Translations under genes and position numbers: made by a program
From: Micavibrio aeruginosavorus
GTDB taxonomy: Bacteria > Pseudomonadota > Alphaproteobacteria > Micavibrionales > Micavibrionaceae
DNA length: 7,800 bases
Reading direction: 5' to 3'
Assembly: GCA_003240795.1 (NCBI GenBank)
Contig: QFNK01000080.1
Coordinates: 1-7,800, forward strand
Notes under the pieces: model-generated
Database searches by the model: none
Told to the model about the DNA's origin: nothing
The model's input: only the letters and a program-made list of their open reading frames with translations
Shown: positions 1-5,802 of the stretch, piece by piece
Position numbering within the stretch: the stretch's first letter is position 1
How the letters are laid out: the number at the start of each line of letters is the position of its first letter

Positions 1-1507
1 GTATATCCGCAAACTGCGGCAGATAGTGCTTGATCTCTTCGGTGTACGCGGCGAAGAGGACGAGAGCGGCCAGACCGGCGGAGCCGATAGCATAGCCTTT
101 CGTCACGGCCTTCGTCGTATTGCCGACAGCGTCCAGAGCATCCGTCGTAACGCGGATTTCCTTCGGCATATCCGACATCTCCGCGATACCGCCGGCATTG
201 TCCGTTACCGGGCCGTAGGCGTCGAGCGCGACAACCACGCCCGCCATGGACAGCATCGTCGTGGCGGCGATGGCGATACCGAACAGTCCCGCGAACGTGA
301 ACGCCAGATAGATGGCGGCACAGATCAAAAGGACAGGCAGCGCGGTCGCTTCCATCGAAACGGCAAGCCCCTGAATGACGTTCGTGCCGTGACCCGTTTC
401 AGACGCTTTTGCGACGACCTGAACCGGACGGTGGTTGGTACCGGTATAGTATTCCGTGACCCACACCAGCGCGGCCGTAAGGCCGAGACCGACGAGGACG
501 CAGTAATACAGGCTTTGCAGCGTCAGGAACCCGCCCGCATCACCGGCCAGCTCCAGCTGCGTTTCCATACCGAAATGCATGAACAATCCGGACACCAGCG
601 CAAGGCTGAACAGCGCGCTTGCGATGAACCCTTTATAAAGGGCGCCCATGATGTTCCGGTTTTTGCCAAGACGGACGAAATAAACGCCCGCAATGGAACC
701 GAGGATGCAGAGCGCACCGATCATCAGAGGATACATCACAACAGTCGCCGCCGTGGCCGCCGTAAACACGCTGGCGGCGATCAGCATCGTCGCAACGATC
801 GTCACGGCATAGGTTTCGAACAGGTCGGCGGCCATACCGGCGCAATCGCCCACGTTGTCGCCCACATTGTCCGCGATAACGGCAGGGTTTCTTGGATCAT
901 CCTCCGGAATTCCCGCTTCGACCTTACCGACCAGGTCGGCACCGACGTCTGCGCCCTTGGTAAAGATACCGCCGCCGAGACGCGCAAAGATCGAAATAAG
1001 AGAAGCACCGAAGCCCAGCGCGACAAGACCTTCGAGCGATTGGCGCAATTCAAAGCCGAACTTGTTTTCCATCAGCCAGTAATATCCGGCGACACCGCCG
1101 AGGCCAAGGCCGACGACAAGCATCCCCGTGATGGCACCGGAACGGAACGCGACATTCAGCGCCGTTTCAAGCCCCTTGGTCGCCGCCTGTGCCGTACGCA
1201 CGTTGGCACGAACGGAAACGGCCATGCCCAGATAACCGGTAATACCGGAAAGCACGCCGCCGATGACGAAGCCCAGCGCGACATGCCATCCCAGCAGGAA
1301 GTAAAGCGCAGCTGTCACGACCGCACCGACGATGGCGATGGTCGTATATTGTCTGTTCAGATAGGCCTTTGCGCCTTCCTGTACCGCGGCGGCAATCGCC
1401 TGCATGCGGTCGTTACCTGCACTCATATTCATCACGCCGCGCGCCCATAGCTGCGCGAAAATAAGCGCGGCCAGAACACAACAGGCGATCATAAGATAGA
1501 TTTCCAT
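1..1507 (-). CDS. hppA: K+-independent proton-translocating pyrophosphatase HppA (partial, C-terminus beyond window)
   Basis: Membrane-bound enzyme that hydrolyses pyrophosphate to phosphate and pumps H+ across the inner membrane. The frame is open for 502 codons from ATG at 1507 to the window edge without a stop. Family members are usually about 670-720 residues, so roughly the last quarter is missing. The N-terminus is hydrophobic (MEIYLMIACCVLAALIFA) and membrane segments alternate with the family's catalytic motifs: DVGADLVGKVE at 187-197, DDPRNPAVIADNVGDNVGD at 203-221, DAYGPVTDNAGGIAEM at 429-444 and GNTTKAVTKG at 462-471. K466 and T469 occupy the two positions that in this family separate K+-independent (Lys/Thr) from K+-dependent (Ala/Gly or Ala) enzymes. 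This points to the K+-independent, H+-pumping class. A Shine-Dalgarno-like AAGGGG lies 9 bases before the ATG. The gene follows the FliL-like gene but is separated from it by a terminator and a structured leader, so it probably has its own promoter. Identification is very secure; the ion specificity is inferred from the two marker residues. Confidence 0.96.
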   Translation of the reverse strand, partial: MEIYLMIACCVLAALIFAQLWARGVMNMSAGNDRMQAIAAAVQEGAKAYLNRQYTTIAIVGAVVTAALYFLLGWHVALGFVIGGVLSGITGYLGMAVSVRANVRTAQAATKGLETALNVAFRSGAITGMLVVGLGLGGVAGYYWLMENKFGFELRQSLEGLVALGFGASLISIFARLGGGIFTKGADVGADLVGKVEAGIPEDDPRNPAVIADNVGDNVGDCAGMAADLFETYAVTIVATMLIAASVFTAATAATVVMYPLMIGALCILGSIAGVYFVRLGKNRNIMGALYKGFIASALFSLALVSGLFMHFGMETQLELAGDAGGFLTLQSLYYCVLVGLGLTAALVWVTEYYTGTNHRPVQVVAKASETGHGTNVIQGLAVSMEATALPVLLICAAIYLAFTFAGLFGIAIAATTMLSMAGVVVALDAYGPVTDNAGGIAEMSDMPKEIRVTTDALDAVGNTTKAVTKGYAIGSAGLAALVLFAAYTEEIKHYLPQFADI

Positions 1508-1620
1508 TCTCAGATTCCCCTTGGATTGGATGTTGGGCACGGAAGAAGTAAGGCAGTACCGTGCCATAGGTTGCCGAGAAGACTGCACAATTTTATGAGT
1601 CTTGGCAAGCCGCAGGGGCA
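1508..1620 (-). promoter_or_regulatory. hppA leader / promoter region with two inverted repeats
   Basis: This is the gene-free stretch between the upstream terminator and the hppA start. It contains two stem-forming inverted repeats. The first is TTGCC (1571-1575) plus AAGACT (1579-1584) against AGTCTT plus GGCAA (1598-1608): an 11-bp stem with a 3-base bulge and a 13-base AT-rich loop. The second is GGCACGG (1536-1542) against CCGTGCC (1559-1565): a perfect 7-bp stem with a 16-base loop. Neither is followed by a T-run in the direction of hppA, so neither looks like an intrinsic terminator. A -10-like TAAAAT (minus strand, 1595-1590) lies in the loop of the first repeat, but I find no good -35 at normal spacing. 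They may be operator sites or mRNA structures; the sequence does not decide. Confidence 0.45.
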
Positions 1621-1650
1621 ATAAAAGAACCGGCCATGAACCGGCCGGTT
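1621..1650 (-). terminator. intrinsic terminator after the FliL-like gene
   Basis: On the minus strand an 8-bp perfect stem AACCGGCC / GGCCGGTT (arms at 1650-1643 and 1635-1628, loop 1642-1636) is followed by CTTTTATT. It starts 28 bases after the FliL-like stop codon. This is a standard GC-rich hairpin plus U-tract and isolates hppA from read-through. Confidence 0.85.
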
Positions 1651-1678
1651 TGCTGTATAGCAGCATAAATAGGATGTT

Positions 1679-2170
1679 TTACATGTTCCGCTGCTGAACC
1701 AGTTGAAGCAGAACGTCATTCACATGGCCTTCGCCAAGGATTTTCACGCTGGCCTTTGTCAGGCGTTCCTTGATCATGCCGGTCTGGATAACGCCGTCTT
1801 TCATGGAATTCTTGCGGCTCAGCGTGCCGTACATGTCCTGGATGAACGCGTCTTTGAGCTTCGGCGCAAGGCGCTTTGCCTGATCTGCCGCAATCTTGTC
1901 CGGAACCTCGATGGAAACGACCAGCGTCACGGTCTGTGTCACGCCTGTCTCATCCAGAATAGGAAGAACGATAACATCCAGCGGGACAAACTCCGTCAGC
2001 TTGGCGGCCGCTTCCGCGGCGGCTTTTTCCTTAGCTGCGGCTTCGGCCTTGGCCGCCTCGTCCGCAGGCCCGGCGGAGGCCTCCGCAGGCTGGTTTAAGT
2101 AGAAATATGCACCGGCCGCTCCACCGCCTAATATTACAACAGCGAGCAAGCCTATGACTGCCAGTTTCAT
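1679..2170 (-). CDS. FliL-like single-pass membrane protein
   Basis: A 163-residue protein with the build of the FliL family. A short cytoplasmic N-terminus leads into a membrane segment at about residues 4-25. An Ala/Glu/Lys-rich, probably helical or extended linker follows at about 29-58. Then comes a periplasmic domain at about 60-163 that begins FVPLDVIVLPI and continues with a beta-strand TVTLVVSIEV and the helix LAPKLKDAFIQDMYGTLS. In flagellar bacteria FliL binds the stator/basal body near the MS ring. Here there is no flagellar gene nearby. Stand-alone FliL-like proteins outside flagellar operons are known in Alphaproteobacteria, where their job is not settled, so I give no symbol. 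The gene sits 110 bases after nusB and ends at its own terminator. A weak TAGGG-type ribosome site precedes ATG 2170. The fold assignment is fairly secure; a flagellar role is not shown. Confidence 0.75.
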   Translation of the reverse strand: MKLAVIGLLAVVILGGGAAGAYFYLNQPAEASAGPADEAAKAEAAAKEKAAAEAAAKLTEFVPLDVIVLPILDETGVTQTVTLVVSIEVPDKIAADQAKRLAPKLKDAFIQDMYGTLSRKNSMKDGVIQTGMIKERLTKASVKILGEGHVNDVLLQLVQQRNM

Positions 2171-2280
2171 GAATTAGCCCTAAAACCCTAGTTTTCCCTT
2201 CTATTATGTTACATCGCAACATATTAACGAAAGGTAATTTTAAGGGCCGGAAATCGGAAAAAGACCTGAATTATGCACCC
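2171..2280 (-). promoter_or_regulatory. nusB / FliL-like intergenic region with a 19-bp dyad
   Basis: A 110-base gap. It contains a perfect inverted repeat, TATGTT-N7-AACATA, at 2205-2223. Its inner half overlaps a -10-like CATAAT on the minus strand (2208-2203), about 35 bases before the FliL-like ATG. The possible -35 upstream (TTTCGT) is poor. The arrangement suits a promoter with an operator over the -10, but this is a reading of pattern only. No T-run terminator follows nusB here. Confidence 0.35.
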
Positions 2281-2754
2281 TTAGGCGCGGGTAACCTTGC
2301 GGACGGAGTCCAGAACGCCATTGACCAGCGCAGGCTCGTTTCCGGTAAAAAATGCTTTTGCAACATCAACATAGCCGGAAATCAGGATCGGAAAGTCGAC
2401 ATCCTGATGGGCCAAAAGCTCGTATGCCCCGCACAGCAGCGTGGCCTTCAGGAGAGGCTCCTCCGCCGTGCTCTGCCCTTCCCGCCTTGGGCGGTTCGCA
2501 TCGACGATGGCCTCGAGATCCTCATGACGCTCGGCGACTCCGAGGACGATAGACTGGAACAGACGCTTGTCCGGCTCCACCATCGTTTCCCCGTCAACAT
2601 CCATGCCGGAACGCAGGTGCAAGTATTCATCAACGACCAGCGGCGCGGCCTTGCGGTTCACGCTCATCTGATACACGGCCTGAACGGCCATCAGGCGGGA
2701 GGCCTTGCGCCGCGCGATTGCCGACGGCTTGGAATTGGGTGCGGATTCAGTCAT
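2281..2754 (-). CDS. nusB: transcription antitermination factor NusB
   Basis: A 157-residue all-helical RNA-binding protein. NusB pairs with NusE (ribosomal protein S10), binds boxA RNA, and supports antitermination of rRNA operons in the cytoplasm. The family's N-terminal signature is visible as RRKASRLMAVQAVYQM at residues 15-30, and the C-terminal region as ILISGYVDVAKAFF followed by ALVNGVLDSV at about 122-151. Length is normal for the family. The first dozen residues (Ser/Pro/Asn) are a variable extension. The ATG shares its A with the TAA of ribH (TAATG), so translation is probably coupled to ribH. The ribosome site in front is weak (GGCGGG, about ten bases away), which fits coupling. 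Location directly after ribH is the usual bacterial arrangement. Confidence 0.95.
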   Translation of the reverse strand: MTESAPNSKPSAIARRKASRLMAVQAVYQMSVNRKAAPLVVDEYLHLRSGMDVDGETMVEPDKRLFQSIVLGVAERHEDLEAIVDANRPRREGQSTAEEPLLKATLLCGAYELLAHQDVDFPILISGYVDVAKAFFTGNEPALVNGVLDSVRKVTRA

Positions 2755-3233
2755 TAGCGTGCGCCCGCCTGTATTCTGGACTTCAGGACAACCATTTCCA
2801 GCGCAGCCTGCGCCGCGCCGCCGCCTTTGTCCATGTCCGCGGGATTGGCACGGGCTTCCGCCTGCTGGCGGCTTTCAACCGTCAGGATGCCGTTGCCCAG
2901 CGCGATGCCATGCTTGACGGAAAGGTCCATCAGCCCGCGGGAGCTTTCGCCGGCCACAATGTCGTAATGGGACGTTTCGCCGCGGATAACGCAGCCCAGC
3001 GCAAGATAGGCATCGAAACGCCCGGCGCGAACGGCCATCTCAACGGCCGCCGGAATTTCAAGAGAACCCGGAACCGTAAAACGCTCATACGTCGCGCCGT
3101 TGGCATCGAAAACCGCCTTGGCGCCCGCGAACAGATTGTCTGCGATATCTTCGTAGAAACGAGCCTCGACCACCATCACATGGGGCGGCTTGTCGAAGCT
3201 CAGCGTTTTGTAGGCTTTTTTATCCTCGTTCAT
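2754..3233 (-). CDS. ribH: 6,7-dimethyl-8-ribityllumazine synthase (RibH)
   Basis: Condenses 3,4-dihydroxy-2-butanone 4-phosphate with 5-amino-6-ribitylamino-uracil to give lumazine, the penultimate step of riboflavin synthesis. The protein is 159 residues, normal for the family. The substrate-site segment ARFYEDI is at 24-30, VPGSLEIPAA at 54-63, GCVIRGETSHYD at 80-91 with the catalytic histidine at H89, and GNGILTVES at 113-121. The usual KGGEAA near the C-terminus reads KGGGAA (136-141). The first 15 residues are a variable extension. An in-frame TGA lies 12 codons upstream with no ATG, GTG or TTG between it and this ATG, so the start is fixed, although I see no clear Shine-Dalgarno sequence. 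It is 68 bases downstream of ribB, across a terminator-like hairpin, and overlaps nusB by one base. Confidence 0.96.
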   Translation of the reverse strand: MNEDKKAYKTLSFDKPPHVMVVEARFYEDIADNLFAGAKAVFDANGATYERFTVPGSLEIPAAVEMAVRAGRFDAYLALGCVIRGETSHYDIVAGESSRGLMDLSVKHGIALGNGILTVESRQQAEARANPADMDKGGGAAQAALEMVVLKSRIQAGAR

Positions 3234-3283
3234 GGCCAGACTAAAACCATGTTTCAGCCCGTGAAATCAAGGAATATTTGCAC

Positions 3284-3318
3284 AAAAAAGCAAACCCGCC
3301 GCTATACGGCCTGCTTTT
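3284..3318 (-). terminator. terminator-like hairpin at the ribB/ribH junction
   Basis: On the minus strand AAAAGCA (3318-3312) can pair with TGCTTTT (3292-3286). Inside, GCCG (3310-3307) pairs with CGGC (3301-3298) around a TATAG loop that contains the ribB stop codon. The two stems are separated by a 1 x 5 internal loop and the structure ends in six T residues. It resembles an imperfect intrinsic terminator. Because ribH-nusB lie 50 bases further on, it would act as a partial terminator, an attenuator or a processing/stability element rather than a full stop. I see no RFN (FMN riboswitch) element in the short gap. Confidence 0.45.
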
Positions 3319-3919
3319 GCGGGGATACATGGCGGACAAGGTCGGCAATCGTGCCGATTTTCATACCATGGCGCGCGGCAAAGGCGATGAGGTCGGGCAG
3401 GCGTGCCATCGTGCCGTCGTCCTTCATGACTTCGCAGATCACCCCTGCTCCCGCATGACCCGCAAGCCGTGCGATATCGACGGCGGCCTCCGTATGACCC
3501 GTGCGTGCCAGAACGCCACCGTCCGCTGCGCGGATCGGAAAGACATGCCCCGGACGCGCCAGATCATCCGGCGTTGTTTTCGGATCAAGAATGATCTTCA
3601 TCGTATGACTGCGGTCAAACGCGGAAATACCTGTAGTAATTCCCTCTTTCGCCTCTACGGATACGGTAAAGGCGGTTCCGTTGCGGGCCGTGTTCCGGCG
3701 CGCCATCGGTTCAAATTCCAGACGGTCGCAAATCGCCCCTTCCACGGCAAGGCAGATAAGACCGCGGCCGTACATCGCCATGAAATTCACCGCTTCCGGC
3801 GTGACGCATGACGCGGGAATAAAAAGGTCGCCCTCATTCTCCCTGTCCTCGTCATCGACCAGAATGCACATGCGCCCCGAGCGCGCCTCTTCGATGATGT
3901 CTTCGGTTGAACTGATCAT
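3302..3919 (-). CDS. ribB: 3,4-dihydroxy-2-butanone 4-phosphate synthase (RibB, monofunctional)
   Basis: Converts ribulose 5-phosphate to 3,4-dihydroxy-2-butanone 4-phosphate plus formate, the four-carbon precursor for lumazine. The 205-residue product has the family signature DDEDRENEGD at 22-31, RPGHVFPIRA at 122-131, RTGHTEAAVDIARLAG at 139-154 and the catalytic glutamate region VICEVM at 160-165. It ends right after this domain, so it lacks the RibA (GTP cyclohydrolase II) half, or the degenerate RibA-like half, that many alphaproteobacterial RibBA proteins carry. The reading frame stays open up to 4021, but the Arg-rich upstream stretch lies inside ribE and resembles nothing. The ATG at 3919 shares bases with the ribE stop (TGATG), with GGGA eight bases before, and gives the normal family N-terminus. 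Expression is therefore probably coupled to ribE. Confidence 0.95.
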   Translation of the reverse strand: MISSTEDIIEEARSGRMCILVDDEDRENEGDLFIPASCVTPEAVNFMAMYGRGLICLAVEGAICDRLEFEPMARRNTARNGTAFTVSVEAKEGITTGISAFDRSHTMKIILDPKTTPDDLARPGHVFPIRAADGGVLARTGHTEAAVDIARLAGHAGAGVICEVMKDDGTMARLPDLIAFAARHGMKIGTIADLVRHVSPQKQAV

Positions 3920-4509
3920 CACGCTTTTCCCAACTGGCGGGCGACGTAACGCGCCAGAAGATCGACTTCGATATTCAGCTTGTCGCCTTCTTTTTTCTCG
4001 CCGATCGTCGTCTGCGTCCACGTATGCGGAATGATGCTGACCCCGAAGACATTGCCTTCGACTTCGTTCACGGTCAGGGAAATACCATCCACCGCAACAG
4101 ATCCTTTATAAGCAAAGTAAAGGGCAAGCCCCTCCGGCACCTCGATCTTCAAACGGTGAGAATCGCCGTCCTGCTTGACGGATCGCAGCGTCGCTATGCC
4201 GTCGACATGCCCCGTCACGATATGCCCGCCCAGCTCATCGCCGAGACGCATCGCGGATTCGAGGTTCACGCGCGTACCGACATCCCATTCCTTTATTACG
4301 GTTTTTGACAACGTTTCCGACGACGCATTGAACGCGAACCAGTTCTGGTCCTTGTCGATCACGGTCAGGCAGCAGCCGGAGCAGGAAATGGACGCGCCGA
4401 TCGGAATATCGGCCACGCGCATGGAGGACTGGATAAAAATCTTCCAGTCGCCGCCCGAACGGTCGATACGCACGACCTTGCCGATATGTGTGATCAGACC
4501 TGTAAACAT
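3919..4509 (-). CDS. ribE: riboflavin synthase, alpha subunit type
   Basis: Dismutates two 6,7-dimethyl-8-ribityllumazine molecules into riboflavin and the ribitylaminouracil that RibH reuses. The 196 residues form the typical two lumazine-binding beta-barrel repeats. The first starts at the invariant MFTGLI and carries GASISCSGCCLTV at 38-50. The second follows GGHIVTGHVDG at 94-104 and carries KGSVAVDGISLTV at 135-147. The second-repeat end IIPHTWTQTT (159-168) and the tail VDLLARYVAR are also typical. The MFTG start is conserved and is preceded by AAGGGTG five bases before the ATG. It overlaps nrdR upstream (TAATG) and ribB downstream (TGATG) by one base each. In related genomes ribD usually stands between nrdR and this gene; here there is no room for it. 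The gene is called ribC in some species. Confidence 0.96.
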   Translation of the reverse strand: MFTGLITHIGKVVRIDRSGGDWKIFIQSSMRVADIPIGASISCSGCCLTVIDKDQNWFAFNASSETLSKTVIKEWDVGTRVNLESAMRLGDELGGHIVTGHVDGIATLRSVKQDGDSHRLKIEVPEGLALYFAYKGSVAVDGISLTVNEVEGNVFGVSIIPHTWTQTTIGEKKEGDKLNIEVDLLARYVARQLGKA

Positions 4510-4991
4510 TATTCATTCACCCTTAATTGATTTTCGGATTGCAGGCTTTGGATTTCCTCGACGAACGCGTTGAAATCTTCCGGCTCGCGGAAATCCTTAT
4601 AGACGGAGGCATAACGGATATACCCCACGATATCGAGCGCGATCAGCGCCTTCATGACAAGCCCGCCGATATCCGCTGCCGGAATTTCCGGCTCGCCGTA
4701 ACTTTCAAGCTGCCGAACGATTCCCGTTGCCGCCTTTTCAATCTGGTCGATGGAGATGGGGCGCTTGCGAAGCGCGACCTGCATGGAACGGATAATCTTT
4801 TCGCGGTCGAATGGCTGGCGCCTGTCGCCGGACTTTACGACCGTCAGGTCTCGAAGCTGGATGCGCTCGAACGTTGTAAATCGCCCGCCGCAGGAAGGAC
4901 ACGAACGTCGGCGGCGGATAGACCCGCCGTCATCCGACGGACGCGAATCCTTCACCTGTGTTTCTTCATGTCCACAAAAGGGGCAGCGCAT
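4509..4991 (-). CDS. nrdR: transcriptional repressor NrdR
   Basis: Nucleotide-sensing repressor of ribonucleotide reductase genes, acting by binding NrdR boxes at nrd promoters. The 160-residue protein has an N-terminal zinc ribbon with C3, C6, C31 and C34, a basic patch RRRR at 26-29, and then an ATP-cone at about 49-139 containing VVKSGDRRQPFDREKI. The end of the cone reads LDIVGYIRYASVYKDF (119-134), where the family commonly has Ala in place of this Gly. The MRCPFC start is invariant. AAAGG stands about eight bases upstream. The first 26 bases lie inside the end of the preceding unknown gene in another frame, and the stop overlaps ribE (TAATG). It is therefore probably transcribed with both. 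Next to glyA and rib genes is the standard alphaproteobacterial location. No NrdR box is obvious in this window. Confidence 0.96.
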   Translation of the reverse strand: MRCPFCGHEETQVKDSRPSDDGGSIRRRRSCPSCGGRFTTFERIQLRDLTVVKSGDRRQPFDREKIIRSMQVALRKRPISIDQIEKAATGIVRQLESYGEPEIPAADIGGLVMKALIALDIVGYIRYASVYKDFREPEDFNAFVEEIQSLQSENQLRVNE

Positions 4992-5649
4992 TCAATAGGC
5001 CTTTGTTCTTCAATCTCGACTGGCATTTCTGCCATATCGACCCGGCCTGCGCAATGGAAACGCGTCGGGCGGGCATCAAACTGAACATGGCCGCGTTTTT
5101 CTTCATGGAAACAATCGCTTCCTGCGACTGGATTTTATCCGGGTGGTTGCAGATGCGGATATCGCGGCGCCAGAACATCGGCGCTTCTTCCCTGATCCGC
5201 ATGCCAAAATCGTTCGCCAGCGACTCCAGCATGGCATCGCCCAGCCTGTCACGGTCGAGCATGCGCATCAGGTCGTCGAACCCCTGCGCGTGCTCGGGCC
5301 GTCTGTCCGGAAACAAAAAATCCTCGGCGTAGAAATCCTGCCTCAGCGAGGCATAGACCTCACCATCGGCGGAGCATTTGTAGAAACCGATATGGCTGGC
5401 ATGATTTTCCGCGGCCGACAGTGCGGAGGTTTCAATCATCCATGTCGTGATGCTGTTCAGGGCTTCGTTGGCTTCCGTTTCATGCGTCAGGGGAATGAAA
5501 ATCGCCTCTGATTTATCCATGTCCGGCAGACCCGTCACGCCGTGAAGATCGGACTTTGTGACGACAAGATAATCGCCGTTCGCCTGTGTAGCCGGAAAAT
5601 GCGGATATAAAATAACGGCGGCATTCCCGAATTTTTGCGCGATGTTCAT
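4966..5649 (-). CDS. hypothetical protein, unrecognised, overlapping nrdR
   Basis: I do not recognise this 227-residue protein. It looks soluble: no signal peptide and no membrane segment. An aliphatic N-terminal part (NAAVILYPHFPA at 9-20, DYLVVTKSDL at 26-35, EAIFIPLT at 48-55) suggests a few beta-strands. A more polar, aromatic middle contains YASLRQDFYAEDFLF (99-113), and an acidic helical stretch spans about 120-155 (FDDLMRMLDRDRLGD). The tail from about 183 is rich in Lys and Arg. There is no HAE/PCxxC zinc motif, so it is not a displaced RibD deaminase. The start ATG has AAAGGTG about eight bases upstream. It begins after the glyA terminator, so it heads a new transcript, and its last 26 bases overlap nrdR. 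Base composition does not obviously differ from its neighbours. Its ATG, ribosome site and uninterrupted length make it a likely real gene; function unknown. Confidence 0.72.
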   Translation of the reverse strand: MNIAQKFGNAAVILYPHFPATQANGDYLVVTKSDLHGVTGLPDMDKSEAIFIPLTHETEANEALNSITTWMIETSALSAAENHASHIGFYKCSADGEVYASLRQDFYAEDFLFPDRRPEHAQGFDDLMRMLDRDRLGDAMLESLANDFGMRIREEAPMFWRRDIRICNHPDKIQSQEAIVSMKKNAAMFSLMPARRVSIAQAGSIWQKCQSRLKNKGLLNALPLLWT

Positions 5650-5757
5650 GAATATTCACCTTTCAGACATGATCGTAGGAAACATGATGAAACCGCACTT
5701 TGCATTGCTGTAACGCAATATGGCCTTTTATCCACAGCGCTTCATTGTGCCGGGCAC
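5650..5757 (-). promoter_or_regulatory. presumed promoter region of the unknown gene-nrdR-rib operon
   Basis: These 108 bases between the glyA terminator and the unknown gene must hold the promoter for the downstream operon, if the terminator works as drawn. I find no convincing -35/-10 pair. A small inverted repeat, ATTGC-N6-GCAAT (5704-5719), is present, and a dyad GTGCC-C-GGCAC (5746-5756) directly follows the terminator T-run. No RFN (FMN riboswitch) or glycine riboswitch pattern is apparent. Confidence 0.3.
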
Positions 5758-5779
5758 AAAAAACCCGCCGGTTGGCGGG
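5758..5779 (-). terminator. intrinsic terminator after glyA
   Basis: On the minus strand CCCGCC (5779-5774) and GGCGGG (5769-5764) form a 6-bp GC stem around a four-base loop, followed by six T residues. It begins 23 bases after the glyA stop. The bases CCTTTTT following the stem on the other strand (5780-5786) could make it work in both directions. Confidence 0.88.
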
Positions 5780-5802
5780 CCTTTTTAAAATTACGATGAT
5801 CC

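Noticed and set aside
26..1450. Long open frame on the plus strand
   Set aside because: It lies antisense to hppA, whose minus-strand translation has unmistakable family motifs. The plus-strand product is Arg/His/Asp-rich with no recognisable domain, as expected from the complement of GC-rich codons.
2224..2244. Possible CtrA site (TTAA-N7-TTAA) upstream of the FliL-like gene
   Set aside because: After TTAA and seven bases the sequence is TAAT, not TTAA; other TTAA copies are at the wrong spacing.
2241..2283. TAAGGG / CCCTTA inverted repeat after nusB as a terminator
   Set aside because: Only six base pairs with a loop of about 31 bases, an AT-rich outer end and no T-run after the stem.
3234..3301. 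FMN riboswitch before ribH
   Set aside because: The gap is far too short for an RFN element and none of its conserved segments are visible; the same holds for the region before the unknown gene.
3920..4021. N-terminal extension of ribB to an ATG at 4021
   Set aside because: The extension is a low-complexity Arg-rich stretch inside ribE. The ATG at 3919 gives the family N-terminus and the usual stop/start overlap.
4966..5649. Unknown gene as a diverged RibD
   Set aside because: It has no deaminase zinc motif (HAE, PCxxC) and no reductase-like pattern, and it lies before nrdR rather than after it.
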